From the NCBI RefSeq assembly GCF_003131185.1, contig NZ_QFFU01000019.1:1-64000 (forward strand): 64,000 bases of DNA, read 5' to 3'. A model generated the notes under the pieces. It did not search any database, was not told the DNA's origin, and saw only the letters and a list, made by a program, of their open reading frames with translations. How positions within the stretch are numbered: position 1 is the first letter of the stretch; each line of letters starts with the position of its first letter. Shown here piece by piece: positions 22,985 through 32,407 of the stretch. The stretch comes from Pseudomonas ovata (GTDB lineage: Bacteria; Pseudomonadota; Gammaproteobacteria; Pseudomonadales; Pseudomonadaceae). Both the position numbers and the translations under genes were made by a program.

Positions 22985-23705
22985 CGCGCTGCCCCGGGCG
23001 GTCCGGCGACGAGACCAGCAAGGCCCATACACCTGCTGCGCCTGTCCCATCGCCATCGCCGGCAAGCCGCCTCCCACAGTCTGGTGCCAGGCCCGAGATC
23101 ATGGGCAACATCAATCCTGTGGGAGGCTGCTCTGCAGGCGATGAGGCCAGCAAGCCCAACACACCGGCTGCGCCTGTCACACAGTCATCGCCAGCAGAGC
23201 TGCCTCCCACAATCCGGTGCCTGGCACAAGATCCGGGGTGCTCATCGAACCTGTGGGAGGCGGCTTGCCGGCGATGAGGCCAGCAAGGCCTATACACCTG
23301 CTGCGCCTGTCACATAGCCATCGCCAGCAGAGCTGCCTCCCACAGTCCGGTGCCTGGCACAAGATCCGGGATTTCATCGAACCTGTGGGGGGGGGCTTGC
23401 CGGCGATGAGGCCAGCAAGCCCAACACACCGGCTGCGCCTGTCACACAGTCATCGCCAGCAGAGCTGCCTCCCACAGTCCGGTACCTGGCACAAGATCCG
23501 GGATTTCATCGAACCTGTGGGAGGCGGCTTGCCGGCGATGAGGCCAGCAAGCCCAACACACCTGCTGCGCCTGACACATAGCCATCGCCAGCAGAGCTGC
23601 CTCCCACAGTCCCGGTGCCAGGCCCGATATTCTGGGCGAATCAATCCGGTGAGAGGCGGCTTGCTGCGGGCGGCGATCCGACGATGAGGCCAGTAGGGTC
23701 ATTGG
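22985..23705. repeat. tandem BIME/REP array, unit about 132 bp, five to six copies
   Basis: The same block recurs with anchors (catcgaacctgtgg or variants) at 23109, 23243, 23375, 23507 and about 23638, giving steps of 134, 132, 132 and about 131 bp. A partial copy stands before 23109. Each unit contains two opposed REP palindromes (ctgtgggaggcggcttgccg and its inverse form cagagctgcctcccacag). Units differ by point changes, including a G run (ggggggggg) in one. As 132 is a multiple of three, both strands carry long spurious repetitive frames. The array separates the anti-sigma gene from its receptor gene. Confidence 0.9.
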
Positions 23706-23850
23706 TGTCAGGTCTGGCATTCAGAGGTGCCATCAGATCGGTGCGTTGCTGCAATAGGTGCCAGGCCTGATCCTGTTTTTTGGCGGGTTTTTCAGGTTCG
23801 GCCGGCTAGGAGAGACCACCTTCTTGATCAACCGCCTCACGGAACCTCCA

Positions 23851-26313
23851 ATGATCCGGCAATTGATGTCTACCCCGATTCGCCTCGCCACGCTGACGAC
23901 TGCCCTGGGCGTGGCTTTCATGCCTGTACAGGTCCAGGCCCAGGATCCATCGGCGGTAACTGCCAGCGCGCGCAGTTACTCGATCGCGCCGGCGCCGCTG
24001 GGCGAGGCGTTGAATCAATTTGCACGACAAGCAGGCATCACCTTGTCCGCCACCCCGGCGCAGACGACCGGCCTGCAGTCGCCGGGGTTGCAGGGCAGCT
24101 ATTCAGTCGAGCAGGCCCTGGCAATCCTGCTGGGCGGCAGCGCGTTGCAGGCGGTCTCGCCGGATGGCAACAGTTACGTGCTCACCCGTATGCAAAGCGA
24201 GGCCCTGGCCTTGCCGACGACGGACATCCGCGGCTTTGCACTGGGCAATGCACTGGGCAGCGTCGAAGGCTACAACGCCACCCATAGCCAGATCGCGACC
24301 AAGACCAGCACCGCCGTGCTGGAAACCTCCCAGTCAGTGTCCGTGGTGACGCGCCAGCAAATGGACGATCAAGGCGCCCAGACCGTCGCCCAGGCCATGC
24401 GCTATACCCCGGGCGTGCTGACCAACCCCTATGGCGCCACCCACCGTTACGACTATGTGGCCCTGCGCGGTTTCAACGACGGCTCTGTGGATAACATTTA
24501 CCTCGATGGCCTCAAGTCCATGGGCGACAGCGGCACCTACAGTACGATGCAGGTGGACCCCTACTTTCTTGAGCGGGTCGATATCCTCAAAGGCCCCTCG
24601 TCAGTCCTTTACGGGCGCAGCTCGCCCGGCGGCCTGGTGGCGTTGACCAGCAAGAAACCGCTGTTCACGCCCTATCACCAGATCCAGGCCACCGTCGGCA
24701 CCCAGGGCCAGCGCGGCCTGGGCTTTGATTTCAGCGGGCCGGTCGATGACGACAAGCGCGTGGCTTATCGCCTGACCGGCCTGGTCGACCGGTCCGACAC
24801 GCAGTTCGATCATGTCGAAGAAAAACGCTACGCGCTGGCGCCGACCGTCAGCATCGACTTCACCGAAGACACCTCGCTGACGTTACAGGCTTATCTGCAG
24901 CGCGACCCCGAAGGCGGCTATCACAGCGGCGTGCCAGCGGATGGCAGCCTGCACAAGCGCAACGGCCGGCGTATTTCCGAGCACTTTTTCGATGGCGAGC
25001 CCGGTGTCGACAGTTTCAGTCGTGACCAGCAGGCTTTCAGCTATCAGTTTGAACATCGCTTCAACGATGTCTTCACGGCCCGGCAGAATTTCCGTTATCA
25101 GGAATCGAGCGTCGAGCTTGATCAGGTCTACGGCTATGGCTGGACGACGCCCACCAGTAATGAGTTGAACCGTTATTACTCCCACGGCGATGAGCGTCTG
25201 CATGCGTTCATTATCGACAACATGCTGCAGGCCGACTTCTTCACCGGCACTGCCAGGCATACGTTGCTGTTCGGCGCGGACTATCAGCGGCGCAAGACCG
25301 TCGTGGACTGGACCAGCGGTGCAGTGACGCCATTGAACGGCTTCGACCCGGTGTATGGCAGTGCAGCGATCAGTTACTACGACCCCACCCGTTACCTGCG
25401 CCGCCTGGAGCAGACAGGCGTCTATGCTCAGGACCTGATCGAGTGGAACCAGTGGCGCTTCTCGCTGGGTGTGCGCCACGACTGGGTCGAGACCTCGGAT
25501 GAAAACCGCCTGGCCGAGGCCGGCAGACCCGAAGGCACCGAACGCCAGGACAAACGCACCAAGACCACCGGCCGCGCCGGTGTGCTGTACCTGTTCGATA
25601 ACGGCCTTGCGCCTTACCTGAGCTATTCGGAGTCCTTCAATCCGAACTCGTATTCCGACAGCGCGGGCAATCCGCTGGCGCCTACCGACGGCAAGCAGTG
25701 GGAAGCCGGCCTCAAATACCAGCCGCCCGGCACGGACGACCTGTTCACCGCCTCGGTGTTTCGTATCGATCAGGAAAACCTGGCGTCCAAGCTGCCTCAG
25801 GAGAACTTCTACCGCCCCATTGGTGCTGTGCGTTCGCAAGGGCTGGAACTTGAAGCGCACCTGCAGTTGAACGACAACTTCAAGCTTTTGGGCAGCTACA
25901 CCCTGACCGACATCGAGTATTCGAAGTCCATGCCCAGCACCCTCAGCACCCCCGGCAATATCATCGAGAACAAAGGCCATTCGCCGACCCAGGCCCCCAG
26001 GCACATGGCCTCGCTCTGGGGTGACTACGCCTTCAACAGCGGCGCGCTCGACGGCCTGCGCCTGGGTGCGGGGGTGCGCTACGTAGGGTCCAGCTGGGCC
26101 GATGCCGAGAACACCCTGAAAGTGCCGTCCTACACGCTGTATGACGCCTCGGTCGGTTACGACCTGGGCAAGGTGGGGCTCAAGGGCGTGGACGTACGGG
26201 TTAACGCCAACAACCTCACGAACGAATCCTACGTGGCCTCGTGCGCCAGCCTGAGCTACTGCTACGTGGGCGAAGAGCGCAACGTGAGTGCGACCCTCAG
26301 TTACCAGTTCTGA
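23851..26313 (+). CDS. TonB-dependent siderophore receptor with STN signalling domain
   Basis: This 820-residue outer-membrane receptor has a signal peptide (to about residue 31, PVQVQAQ). An N-terminal secretin/TonB STN domain (about 38-112, ARSYSIAPAPLGEALNQFAR) is the part that talks to the FecR-like protein. The plug domain follows (about 160-270, TSQSVSVVTRQQMDDQG and DILKGPSSVLYGRSSPGG). A 22-strand barrel ends in the aromatic terminal ATLSYQF. The general type is a hydroxamate-siderophore (FhuA/FiuA-like) receptor. The ATG at 23851 is chosen for the signal peptide. The ECF sigma and FecR genes upstream are its probable regulators despite the 875-bp gap. Confidence 0.92.
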   Translation: MIRQLMSTPIRLATLTTALGVAFMPVQVQAQDPSAVTASARSYSIAPAPLGEALNQFARQAGITLSATPAQTTGLQSPGLQGSYSVEQALAILLGGSALQAVSPDGNSYVLTRMQSEALALPTTDIRGFALGNALGSVEGYNATHSQIATKTSTAVLETSQSVSVVTRQQMDDQGAQTVAQAMRYTPGVLTNPYGATHRYDYVALRGFNDGSVDNIYLDGLKSMGDSGTYSTMQVDPYFLERVDILKGPSSVLYGRSSPGGLVALTSKKPLFTPYHQIQATVGTQGQRGLGFDFSGPVDDDKRVAYRLTGLVDRSDTQFDHVEEKRYALAPTVSIDFTEDTSLTLQAYLQRDPEGGYHSGVPADGSLHKRNGRRISEHFFDGEPGVDSFSRDQQAFSYQFEHRFNDVFTARQNFRYQESSVELDQVYGYGWTTPTSNELNRYYSHGDERLHAFIIDNMLQADFFTGTARHTLLFGADYQRRKTVVDWTSGAVTPLNGFDPVYGSAAISYYDPTRYLRRLEQTGVYAQDLIEWNQWRFSLGVRHDWVETSDENRLAEAGRPEGTERQDKRTKTTGRAGVLYLFDNGLAPYLSYSESFNPNSYSDSAGNPLAPTDGKQWEAGLKYQPPGTDDLFTASVFRIDQENLASKLPQENFYRPIGAVRSQGLELEAHLQLNDNFKLLGSYTLTDIEYSKSMPSTLSTPGNIIENKGHSPTQAPRHMASLWGDYAFNSGALDGLRLGAGVRYVGSSWADAENTLKVPSYTLYDASVGYDLGKVGLKGVDVRVNANNLTNESYVASCASLSYCYVGEERNVSATLSYQF

Positions 26314-26361
26314 GCCTTGTAGCCGGTCAGCCAGCGCCCGGCAACGGGCGCTGCGCAGTGT

Positions 26362-26802
26362 TCAACAGGCGCAAGCGATCGCGGTGTGCGAAGCGGCCTG
26401 GGCACCGGTCTCGCTCGTCAGGGCCAGGCCCTCATCGAGCCAGCCGGTCACGCCGCCGATCATCTCCTTGACCGCATAGCCGAGGTGCGCCAGGCGTGCA
26501 GCCGCCCGGTGCACGCCATTGCAGTGGGGGCCGGCGCAGTAGACGACAAACAGGCTGTCGGCCGGAAACACCGCCAGGCGTTCAGGCGTGAGGGTGCGGG
26601 TCGGCAGGTTGATGGCGCCAGGCACGTGCCCGGCGGCAAAGGCCTCGGGGCTGCGCACATCCACCAGCACATAGTCGACCTGGCCGGCCTGCTGGCTGTA
26701 ATGCACATCGGAACAATCGGTTTCAAAGCGTAGACGGTCACTGAAATGCGCCAGGGCTTGTGCGGCGGGGGCGGCGGGGGTCTGGCTGATCAGGCTGGGC
26801 AT
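26362..26802 (-). CDS. rhodanese-domain protein
   Basis: This 146-residue single rhodanese domain has VDYVLVDVRSPEAFAAGHVP (start of the fold) and an active-site loop VYCAGPHCNGVHRAA with the catalytic Cys. It would transfer sulfur from a persulfide donor or act in redox signalling. The C-terminus carries CAC. It is divergent from ftrA with a 98-bp gap, an arrangement seen in other pseudomonads, and is probably regulated by FtrA. Confidence 0.88.
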   Translation of the reverse strand: MPSLISQTPAAPAAQALAHFSDRLRFETDCSDVHYSQQAGQVDYVLVDVRSPEAFAAGHVPGAINLPTRTLTPERLAVFPADSLFVVYCAGPHCNGVHRAAARLAHLGYAVKEMIGGVTGWLDEGLALTSETGAQAASHTAIACAC

Positions 26803-26900
26803 GTGGGCATTCCTGGCTGGGGATGGGGTGGCCCTACTGTAAGCAGGGTGCGCACTGCGCTACAGTGGCGGATTCGACATCAACTGGTAGTTTTCCGCCA

Positions 26901-27869
26901 ATGAGCGACGCCCCCGGTCTGGTGGCCATCCTGGCCTACGATGGTTTATGTACGTTCGAGTTCGGCATCGCCATCGAGATGTTCGCGCTGCCAAGGCCGG
27001 AGTTCGATTTTGCCTGGTACCGGCACTGCATCGTCGCCGTTGATCCCGGCGTGATGCGGGCGGTCGGTGGCTTTACCGTGACCGCCGACGCCGGTTACGA
27101 GGCGCTCGACCAGGCGCAGACGATCATCATTCCAGGCTGGCGAAACCGCGATGAAGCGCCACCCCAGGCGCTGCTGGACGCGCTGTGCCATGCACACGCC
27201 CGCGGAGCGCGGTTGCTGTCGATCTGCTCGGGGGCCTTTGTGCTGGCGGCCACCGGGCTGCTGGATGGCCAGCGCGCCACGACCCATTGGCGCCATGCCG
27301 ATGAACTGGCACTGCGCTTTGCGGCGATCGAGGTCGATGCGGCCGTGCTGTATGTCGACAGCGGCCAGTTGATCACGTCGGCGGGGAGTGCGGCCGGCAT
27401 CGATGCCTGCCTGCACCTGATCGAGCGCGACTTTGGCGCACATATCTCCAACAACGTCGCCCGGCGCCTGGTGATGGCACCGCTGCGTTCCGGTGGCCAG
27501 GCACAATTCATTCCGGCACCGGTGGCCCGGACGCCGCGCCATGACCTTGCGGCTATCCTGGACTGGGCACGCGAGCACCTGGCCGAGCCACTGACGGTCC
27601 CGCAACTGGCGGCCAGGGCACTGATGAGCGAGCGCACCTTCCTGCGGCGTTTCAGCGAGGCCACCGGCATGACCCCGAAAGGGTGGCTACAACATGCGCG
27701 CCTGGCGCAGGCGCGTTTACTGCTGGAAAGTACCCGGCTGAACACCGAGCAAGTGGCCCAGCGCTGCGGCTTTACGTCCGTGGAGAGCTTTCGGGTGGCC
27801 TTTCGCAAGGGCGTCGGGCTCGCGCCTTCCCTCTACCGGGACCGCTTCGGCAAGCGGCCGCCGTCCTGA
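26901..27869 (+). CDS. ftrA: FtrA/GlxA-type AraC-family transcriptional regulator
   Basis: This 322-residue protein has an N-terminal DJ-1/PfpI-like domain (about 5-190, LVAILAYDGLCTFEFGIAIE; Cys in LLSICSGAFVLAATG). The C-terminal AraC helix-turn-helix pair (about 225-315) reads LTVPQLAARALMSERTFLRR and VAQRCGFTSVESFRVAFRK. The start at 26901 fits the domain; the longer frame from 26823 is not needed. FtrA-type regulators commonly sit divergent to a rhodanese gene, as here. Confidence 0.85.
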   Translation: MSDAPGLVAILAYDGLCTFEFGIAIEMFALPRPEFDFAWYRHCIVAVDPGVMRAVGGFTVTADAGYEALDQAQTIIIPGWRNRDEAPPQALLDALCHAHARGARLLSICSGAFVLAATGLLDGQRATTHWRHADELALRFAAIEVDAAVLYVDSGQLITSAGSAAGIDACLHLIERDFGAHISNNVARRLVMAPLRSGGQAQFIPAPVARTPRHDLAAILDWAREHLAEPLTVPQLAARALMSERTFLRRFSEATGMTPKGWLQHARLAQARLLLESTRLNTEQVAQRCGFTSVESFRVAFRKGVGLAPSLYRDRFGKRPPS

Positions 27870-27879
27870 TTCATGTGCT

Positions 27880-28833
27880 TTAACGCAGCGCTGCCAGCCC
27901 CTCTGGCATGTAGACATTGACCTGCGCACGCCCCGCCGCCTTGGCCTGGTACAGCGCTTCATCCGCCCGGCGCTTGAGGGTGTGCACGTCCTGTCCGGCT
28001 TCGGGATAAAACGCCACGCCGATGGACGACGAGGTCTTGATCTGCAGGCCCTTGATGGCCCAGGGGTGCTGCAACGCTTCACAAAGGCGCTGGGCAATAT
28101 CCGTGGCCTGATCGCGTCTGGCACAGGCCAGGAAGATGATGAATTCGTCGCCGCCGATACGTCCGAACAAGTCCGCGTCGCGCAAGGCATGCCGTGTCCG
28201 GCGGGCGAACGCGACCAGCAGCTCGTCACCCACGGCGTGGCCCAACTGGTCATTGATGCGCTTGAAATTGTCCAGGTCGAGATACAGCAGCGCCGCGCCG
28301 GCATCGCGATGGGCGGACGCGTTGAGCGCCGCCAGGCGTTGCGAAATCATGTCCATGATGCCGCGCCGGTTGGGGATGCCGGTCAGCGCATCCACGAAGG
28401 CGAGGTGCCGCAGGCGGTTTTCGCTGACCTTGAGCGCCTCTTCGGCCAGTTTGCGCTCGGTGATATTGCGGCTGACGATGACCAGCCGGTGGCGCTTGCC
28501 CTCGCTGTCGAAACTCGGCGTCTTGATCACTTCCCAGGTGTTGATGCGCCCGTCCAGGCCCATGAACGATTTCTCGACCATTGTCGCGTACCCGTTCTGC
28601 CAGGCCAGCGTATCGGTTTCGATGTTGTAGCGAAAACCGTCGGCGTACACCGGCCGGATGGCGATCAACTCTTCATCGGTGACGCCAATGTAGTCGAAGC
28701 CATCGATCCCATAGGCTTTGAGCGCCGTCTCGTTGCAAAAGAGCCAGCGCCCCTCACCGTCCTTGACGACGATGAATTCCTGGATCGAGTCCAACAGGGA
28801 CTGCAGATCTACAGCATCGGATCGAGTGTTCAT
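27880..28833 (-). CDS. PAS-GGDEF diguanylate cyclase
   Basis: The 317-residue protein has an N-terminal PAS/PAC domain (about 10-130, ending VIVSRNITERKLAEEAL), a short linker and a GGDEF domain (about 145-310). The catalytic motif is GRIGGDEFIIF and an inhibitory I-site RDAD lies five residues upstream. It should make cyclic di-GMP from GTP and be product-inhibited. There is no membrane segment, so it is cytoplasmic and senses a small ligand or redox state through PAS. It is convergent with ftrA. Confidence 0.92.
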   Translation of the reverse strand: MNTRSDAVDLQSLLDSIQEFIVVKDGEGRWLFCNETALKAYGIDGFDYIGVTDEELIAIRPVYADGFRYNIETDTLAWQNGYATMVEKSFMGLDGRINTWEVIKTPSFDSEGKRHRLVIVSRNITERKLAEEALKVSENRLRHLAFVDALTGIPNRRGIMDMISQRLAALNASAHRDAGAALLYLDLDNFKRINDQLGHAVGDELLVAFARRTRHALRDADLFGRIGGDEFIIFLACARRDQATDIAQRLCEALQHPWAIKGLQIKTSSSIGVAFYPEAGQDVHTLKRRADEALYQAKAAGRAQVNVYMPEGLAALR

Positions 28834-29104
28834 GGTCGTACTTCACGGCGAGGGGGTGAGCGGCAATTCGCTGTCGCCTTATCGGCCGGGCCCGGGCTTT
28901 GGATAGGCTGCCTGTCTGCGGTGGGCGCGGCGAGTGGTAGACCGTTGCCGGTTGTGGAAATTCGGATACAGGTGCAGAGGCCGTCATCGCCCGCGGCTGC
29001 CGGCCGTGGCGTGCCTGTCAGCCACGGGTGGCTCGGAACAAAACAGGCTTTAGCGTTTCATAACCCAGACCCGCATACCATAGCCAATTCAGCAAGGAAC
29101 GCCT

Positions 29105-29944
29105 GTGAATTTCCTCAAGAAGCTTTTCGGTTCATTCAAAAGCCCTTCCAGCCAGCAGGACGCCCAGCCCACAGCGCCACCCCCCGAACACCACGAGCCG
29201 GTGACGCCTGGCAATCCGGCGGATGAGGCTGAAGCGGCCAACCAGGCCGCCCGCCACGCCAGCGCCGCGTGTCTGGACCGCCACTGGAACGCGGTCGGCA
29301 GCGTCGAGCAGGATGTTCTTTCCTACCTCATCAGCCCGAGCCTTTCGGGTGGCCCTTACTGGCCTTCGACCCGCCAGGCCTACCGCGTGATTCGCCGTGG
29401 CAATAGCGTCATCATGGCCACCGACGGCTTGTCAGACCCCTTCGACGATACCGAAGGCATGGGCAATGGTTTCGAGATGGAGTTGTTCGTGGAAACCGCC
29501 GATATCCCCGAACATGCCCGTGGCGCCGTGGGCGAAGTCGATCCCTTGAAGCGCAGTTGGGTCTTTGAACTGGTGGAGAACGTGGCCGGGACCGTGGCCG
29601 GTGCTGGCGGCATCACCTCCCAGCTTGACCAGCACGGTGTGCTATCGCTGGAAATTCCAGGCTTCAGCCAGTCGCACCACCTGAGTGATCAACTGCCTGC
29701 ACATTTCGTGACCGATGACGACGCCATCGGCGTCTTGCTGGGCGCGCCTGAACCGGATTTCCCCACGCGCCTTGATGACATGCCCTTATCCCCGGTCAGG
29801 CTGGTGCCAGTGGTACTGATCACCGCGTCGGAGCTTGAATACGTGCGCTCAGGTGGGCGAGCGGCGCGTGAGGACCTGGTGAGCCGTCTGACGGCGGCGG
29901 GCATCGGGCACAGGAGCAGCCTGCATCGCGCCAGTGTTGTCTGA
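29105..29944 (+). CDS. SUFU (suppressor of fused)-domain protein
   Basis: This 279-residue protein starts at GTG 29105 with AAGGA upstream. The N-terminus (MNFLKKLFGSFKSPSSQQ) may be an amphipathic anchor, followed by a Pro-rich linker. The C-terminal about 190 residues fit the bacterial SUFU-like domain: RVIRRGNSVIMATDGLSDPF, GFEMELFVETADIP and FVTDDDAIGVLLGAPEPDFP, then LTASELEYVRSGGRAAREDL-type ending. Bacterial SUFU proteins are often immunity-like or of unknown role. The gene is solitary with a short AT-rich upstream gap. Confidence 0.7.
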   Translation: MNFLKKLFGSFKSPSSQQDAQPTAPPPEHHEPVTPGNPADEAEAANQAARHASAACLDRHWNAVGSVEQDVLSYLISPSLSGGPYWPSTRQAYRVIRRGNSVIMATDGLSDPFDDTEGMGNGFEMELFVETADIPEHARGAVGEVDPLKRSWVFELVENVAGTVAGAGGITSQLDQHGVLSLEIPGFSQSHHLSDQLPAHFVTDDDAIGVLLGAPEPDFPTRLDDMPLSPVRLVPVVLITASELEYVRSGGRAAREDLVSRLTAAGIGHRSSLHRASVV

Positions 29945-30058
29945 TACAGCGTGTGCTCCATGAGTGGCGATGCAGGTCAGCACATGGCTTCAGCGCTTGC
30001 GCCTACTCGCCAGCAGGGTGGGGGGCGCGAGTGGCAGAAGTCGTGACAGCCGTGAAGG

Positions 30059-31390
30059 TCATTTTTTATCGCGTGTCCTCAGGCGTTCAGGCAGGCCCCA
30101 CATCAAAAGTGCCGCGGCAAGCAGGCTGGTAAAGCCAATAAGGTAAAGCGCCGGCGTTGTGCTGCCCGTGATGTCTTTTATAAACCCCACCATGACGGGG
30201 CTGACAATGCCGCCCATTTGTCCAATCGTATTGATTAACGCGATGCCGCCGGCAGCCCCTGCCCCCGCGCCCGCCAGCAGCTTGGGGGGCAGCGCCCAGA
30301 ATGCCGGTATCGAGGCGATGATGCCTGTGCCCATGAGCGCCAGCGAGACGATCAGAAAGACTGTGTGATTGGCGAAGATGCCGGCACTGACAAATCCGAT
30401 GGCACCTACAATGACCAGCCCACATACAAACTTGCGCCGCTCGCCTGTTGCATCCGACAAACGCCCAATGACAAGCATGCTTATGGCCCCGCAGACATAG
30501 GGTACGGCGGTCAGCAGGCCAATGAGCGTCGGGCTTTCAGTACCTGCGCTTCGGATCAGTTGTGGCGCCCAGAAATTGAGCCCATAGGACGCCACCTGGA
30601 TAAGGAAATAGATAAGCGCCAACATCGCGAAGCCGGGTAACTTCAAGGCCGACAGTAACGAGCCGTGTGGCTGGTTAGGCTCATGGCTGGCAATGCGAGA
30701 GGCCAGGTAGGTTCGCTCATCCGGGCTGAGCCAATGAGCATCTTTAATCTGATCTTTCAGGGTGAAAAAGACGACCAGGCCCAAGCCAACACAAGGAATA
30801 CCGCCCAGCAGAAATAGCCAGTGCCAACCCCGCATCTCGAGCAGGCCATCCATATGCCCCAGCACTAAACCAGAGACGGGTGCCCCTATCAGCCCCGCGA
30901 ACGCTGAGGCCAGAAACAACGTTGAGGTAATTCGACCACGGTAATTCTGCGGGAACCATAACGTCAGGTAGTACAGCACCCCAGGCGCAAAGCCGGCTTC
31001 CATTGCACCGATGAGAAAGCGCAGGACATAGAACTGCCAGTCTGCCGTAACGAACACCATCAACGCCGTCGCGACCCCCCACGACATCATGATGCGGGCA
31101 ATCCAGCGACGTGCGCCCACTTTGTAAAGCATCATGTTGCTTGGGACTTCGAACAGCACATAGCCCACCACAAACAAGCCCGCCCCCAATCCATAGGCGG
31201 TATTGCTTAACCCCAGGTCAGCCTGAAGTTGAAATTTGGCGAAGCTGATATTGATGCGGTCAAAAAATGCGAAGAGATAACAGATCATGATCAATGGCAT
31301 GAGGCGCCATGCCACTTTCGAGATCAGTTTTTTCTCATCGATTGATGTGGCAGCGATGCCGTCATCCGCAGTAGAAACAGAAACAGACAT
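30059..31390 (-). CDS. MFS transporter, anion:cation symporter (ACS) type
   Basis: This 443-residue, 12-helix major facilitator has the ACS family start (WRLMPLIMICYLFAFFDRINISF), GAGLFVVGYVLFEVPSNMML and the loop IGRLSDATGERRKFV. ACS members import carboxylates such as hexuronates, phthalates or tartrates. It is the last gene of a same-strand set with LysR, CoA-transferase and lyase-like genes, so it probably imports the acid they consume. Confidence 0.85.
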   Translation of the reverse strand: MSVSVSTADDGIAATSIDEKKLISKVAWRLMPLIMICYLFAFFDRINISFAKFQLQADLGLSNTAYGLGAGLFVVGYVLFEVPSNMMLYKVGARRWIARIMMSWGVATALMVFVTADWQFYVLRFLIGAMEAGFAPGVLYYLTLWFPQNYRGRITSTLFLASAFAGLIGAPVSGLVLGHMDGLLEMRGWHWLFLLGGIPCVGLGLVVFFTLKDQIKDAHWLSPDERTYLASRIASHEPNQPHGSLLSALKLPGFAMLALIYFLIQVASYGLNFWAPQLIRSAGTESPTLIGLLTAVPYVCGAISMLVIGRLSDATGERRKFVCGLVIVGAIGFVSAGIFANHTVFLIVSLALMGTGIIASIPAFWALPPKLLAGAGAGAAGGIALINTIGQMGGIVSPVMVGFIKDITGSTTPALYLIGFTSLLAAALLMWGLPERLRTRDKK

Positions 31391-31477
31391 GGTCGTTCTC
31401 CAACTGAGCCCCTTCAGGAGCCGCTTTTGTTTTTGTTGTCTGGTTGGCGACAGAAATCGCCGGATAGAACACTGGAT

Positions 31478-32407
31478 TCAGTGCGACGGTCGTGGATGCA
31501 GGTCGCAGTTTCGTCCTGCTTTTACAACTTGCCCGGGCATGTCATGCCCCAGCAATAGCGGCAAGGTGCGCGACAGGGCCAATAAATGCGGGAGGTCGAT
31601 GCCTGTAGGGATTCCCATCTCGGTGCACAGATTTACCAGGTCTTCCGTGCATATGTTTCCGGATGCGCCCGGCGCAAAAGGGCACCCGCCCAGGCCGCCG
31701 AGCGACGCGTCGAAACGTCGAGCCCCGGCTTCATAGGCCGCCAATACATTGCTCAGGCCCAAGCCACGGGTGTTGTGAAAGTGCAGCGTAAGCGCTGTCG
31801 TCGGTACCCGATCCAGAATGCGCTGCACCAGGTCATAGACCTGACGTGGATTTGCCATGCCGGTTGTATCCGCCAACGTAACGCCCTGCACACCGAGTTC
31901 CAGGTAAGCGTCGACCAATCGCATGACGACGTCTTCTTCGATGCGGCCTTCGAATGGGCAGCCGAATGTTGTGGCTACAGCGCCGTTCAGAAGAACGGTG
32001 CTACCGCGAACCAGCGATACCACTTCACCAAAGGCGGTCAGCGATTGCTCTCGCGTCATGCGCATATTGGCCTGGTTGTGACTCTGGCTGGCCGACAACA
32101 CCAGATTCAGCTCGTCCGCATTGGCCTGTATCGCGCGCTGGGCACCTTTCAGGTTGGGTATGAGCGCAACGTAAATCACTCCGGCATGGCGCTGGATTCC
32201 CTGGAAGACCTCTTCGCCGTCGCGCAAGGCTGGAATGGCCTTGGGCGACACAAATGACCCGGCTTCAATGCGGCTGAAACCGCATGACGACAACTGATTG
32301 ATCAGGTTGATCTTATCGGCTGTTTCAACCCAGACAGGCTCAATTTGCAGACCGTCGCGAGGAGAGACTTCTTGAACGATGAGGCGCTGCGAATAGTCGG
32401 TAATCAT
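31478..32407 (-). CDS. HMG-CoA lyase-like (aldolase) enzyme
   Basis: This 309-residue TIM-barrel enzyme is of the HMGL-like family. Catalytic and metal motifs are visible: QEVSPRDGLQIE (Arg-Asp), TTFGCPFEG, LTLHFHNTRGLG (metal-binding His-x-His) and GGLGGCPFAPGASGN with the mobile Cys-containing loop. It should cleave a 3-hydroxy-acyl-CoA such as HMG-CoA or citramalyl-CoA. Its ATG overlaps the CoA-transferase stop (ATGA), implying that one enzyme makes the CoA ester and the other cleaves it. Confidence 0.87.
   Translation of the reverse strand: MITDYSQRLIVQEVSPRDGLQIEPVWVETADKINLINQLSSCGFSRIEAGSFVSPKAIPALRDGEEVFQGIQRHAGVIYVALIPNLKGAQRAIQANADELNLVLSASQSHNQANMRMTREQSLTAFGEVVSLVRGSTVLLNGAVATTFGCPFEGRIEEDVVMRLVDAYLELGVQGVTLADTTGMANPRQVYDLVQRILDRVPTTALTLHFHNTRGLGLSNVLAAYEAGARRFDASLGGLGGCPFAPGASGNICTEDLVNLCTEMGIPTGIDLPHLLALSRTLPLLLGHDMPGQVVKAGRNCDLHPRPSH

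Noticed and set aside
23217..23687. 156-residue repetitive frame (and similar ones on both strands) across the REP array
   Set aside because: The repeated peptide comes from the 132-bp repeat period (44 codons), the frame crosses REP palindromes on both strands, and no start with a ribosome-binding site exists.
22985..23705. Possible CRISPR array
   Set aside because: The repeat is about 132 bp with internal palindromes and no short unique spacers; it is a REP/BIME array and no cas genes are present.
28718..29226. Extended frames around the SUFU gene start and opposite the cyclase
   Set aside because: The cyclase and SUFU starts explain the coding signal; the extra frames are overlaps without domains.
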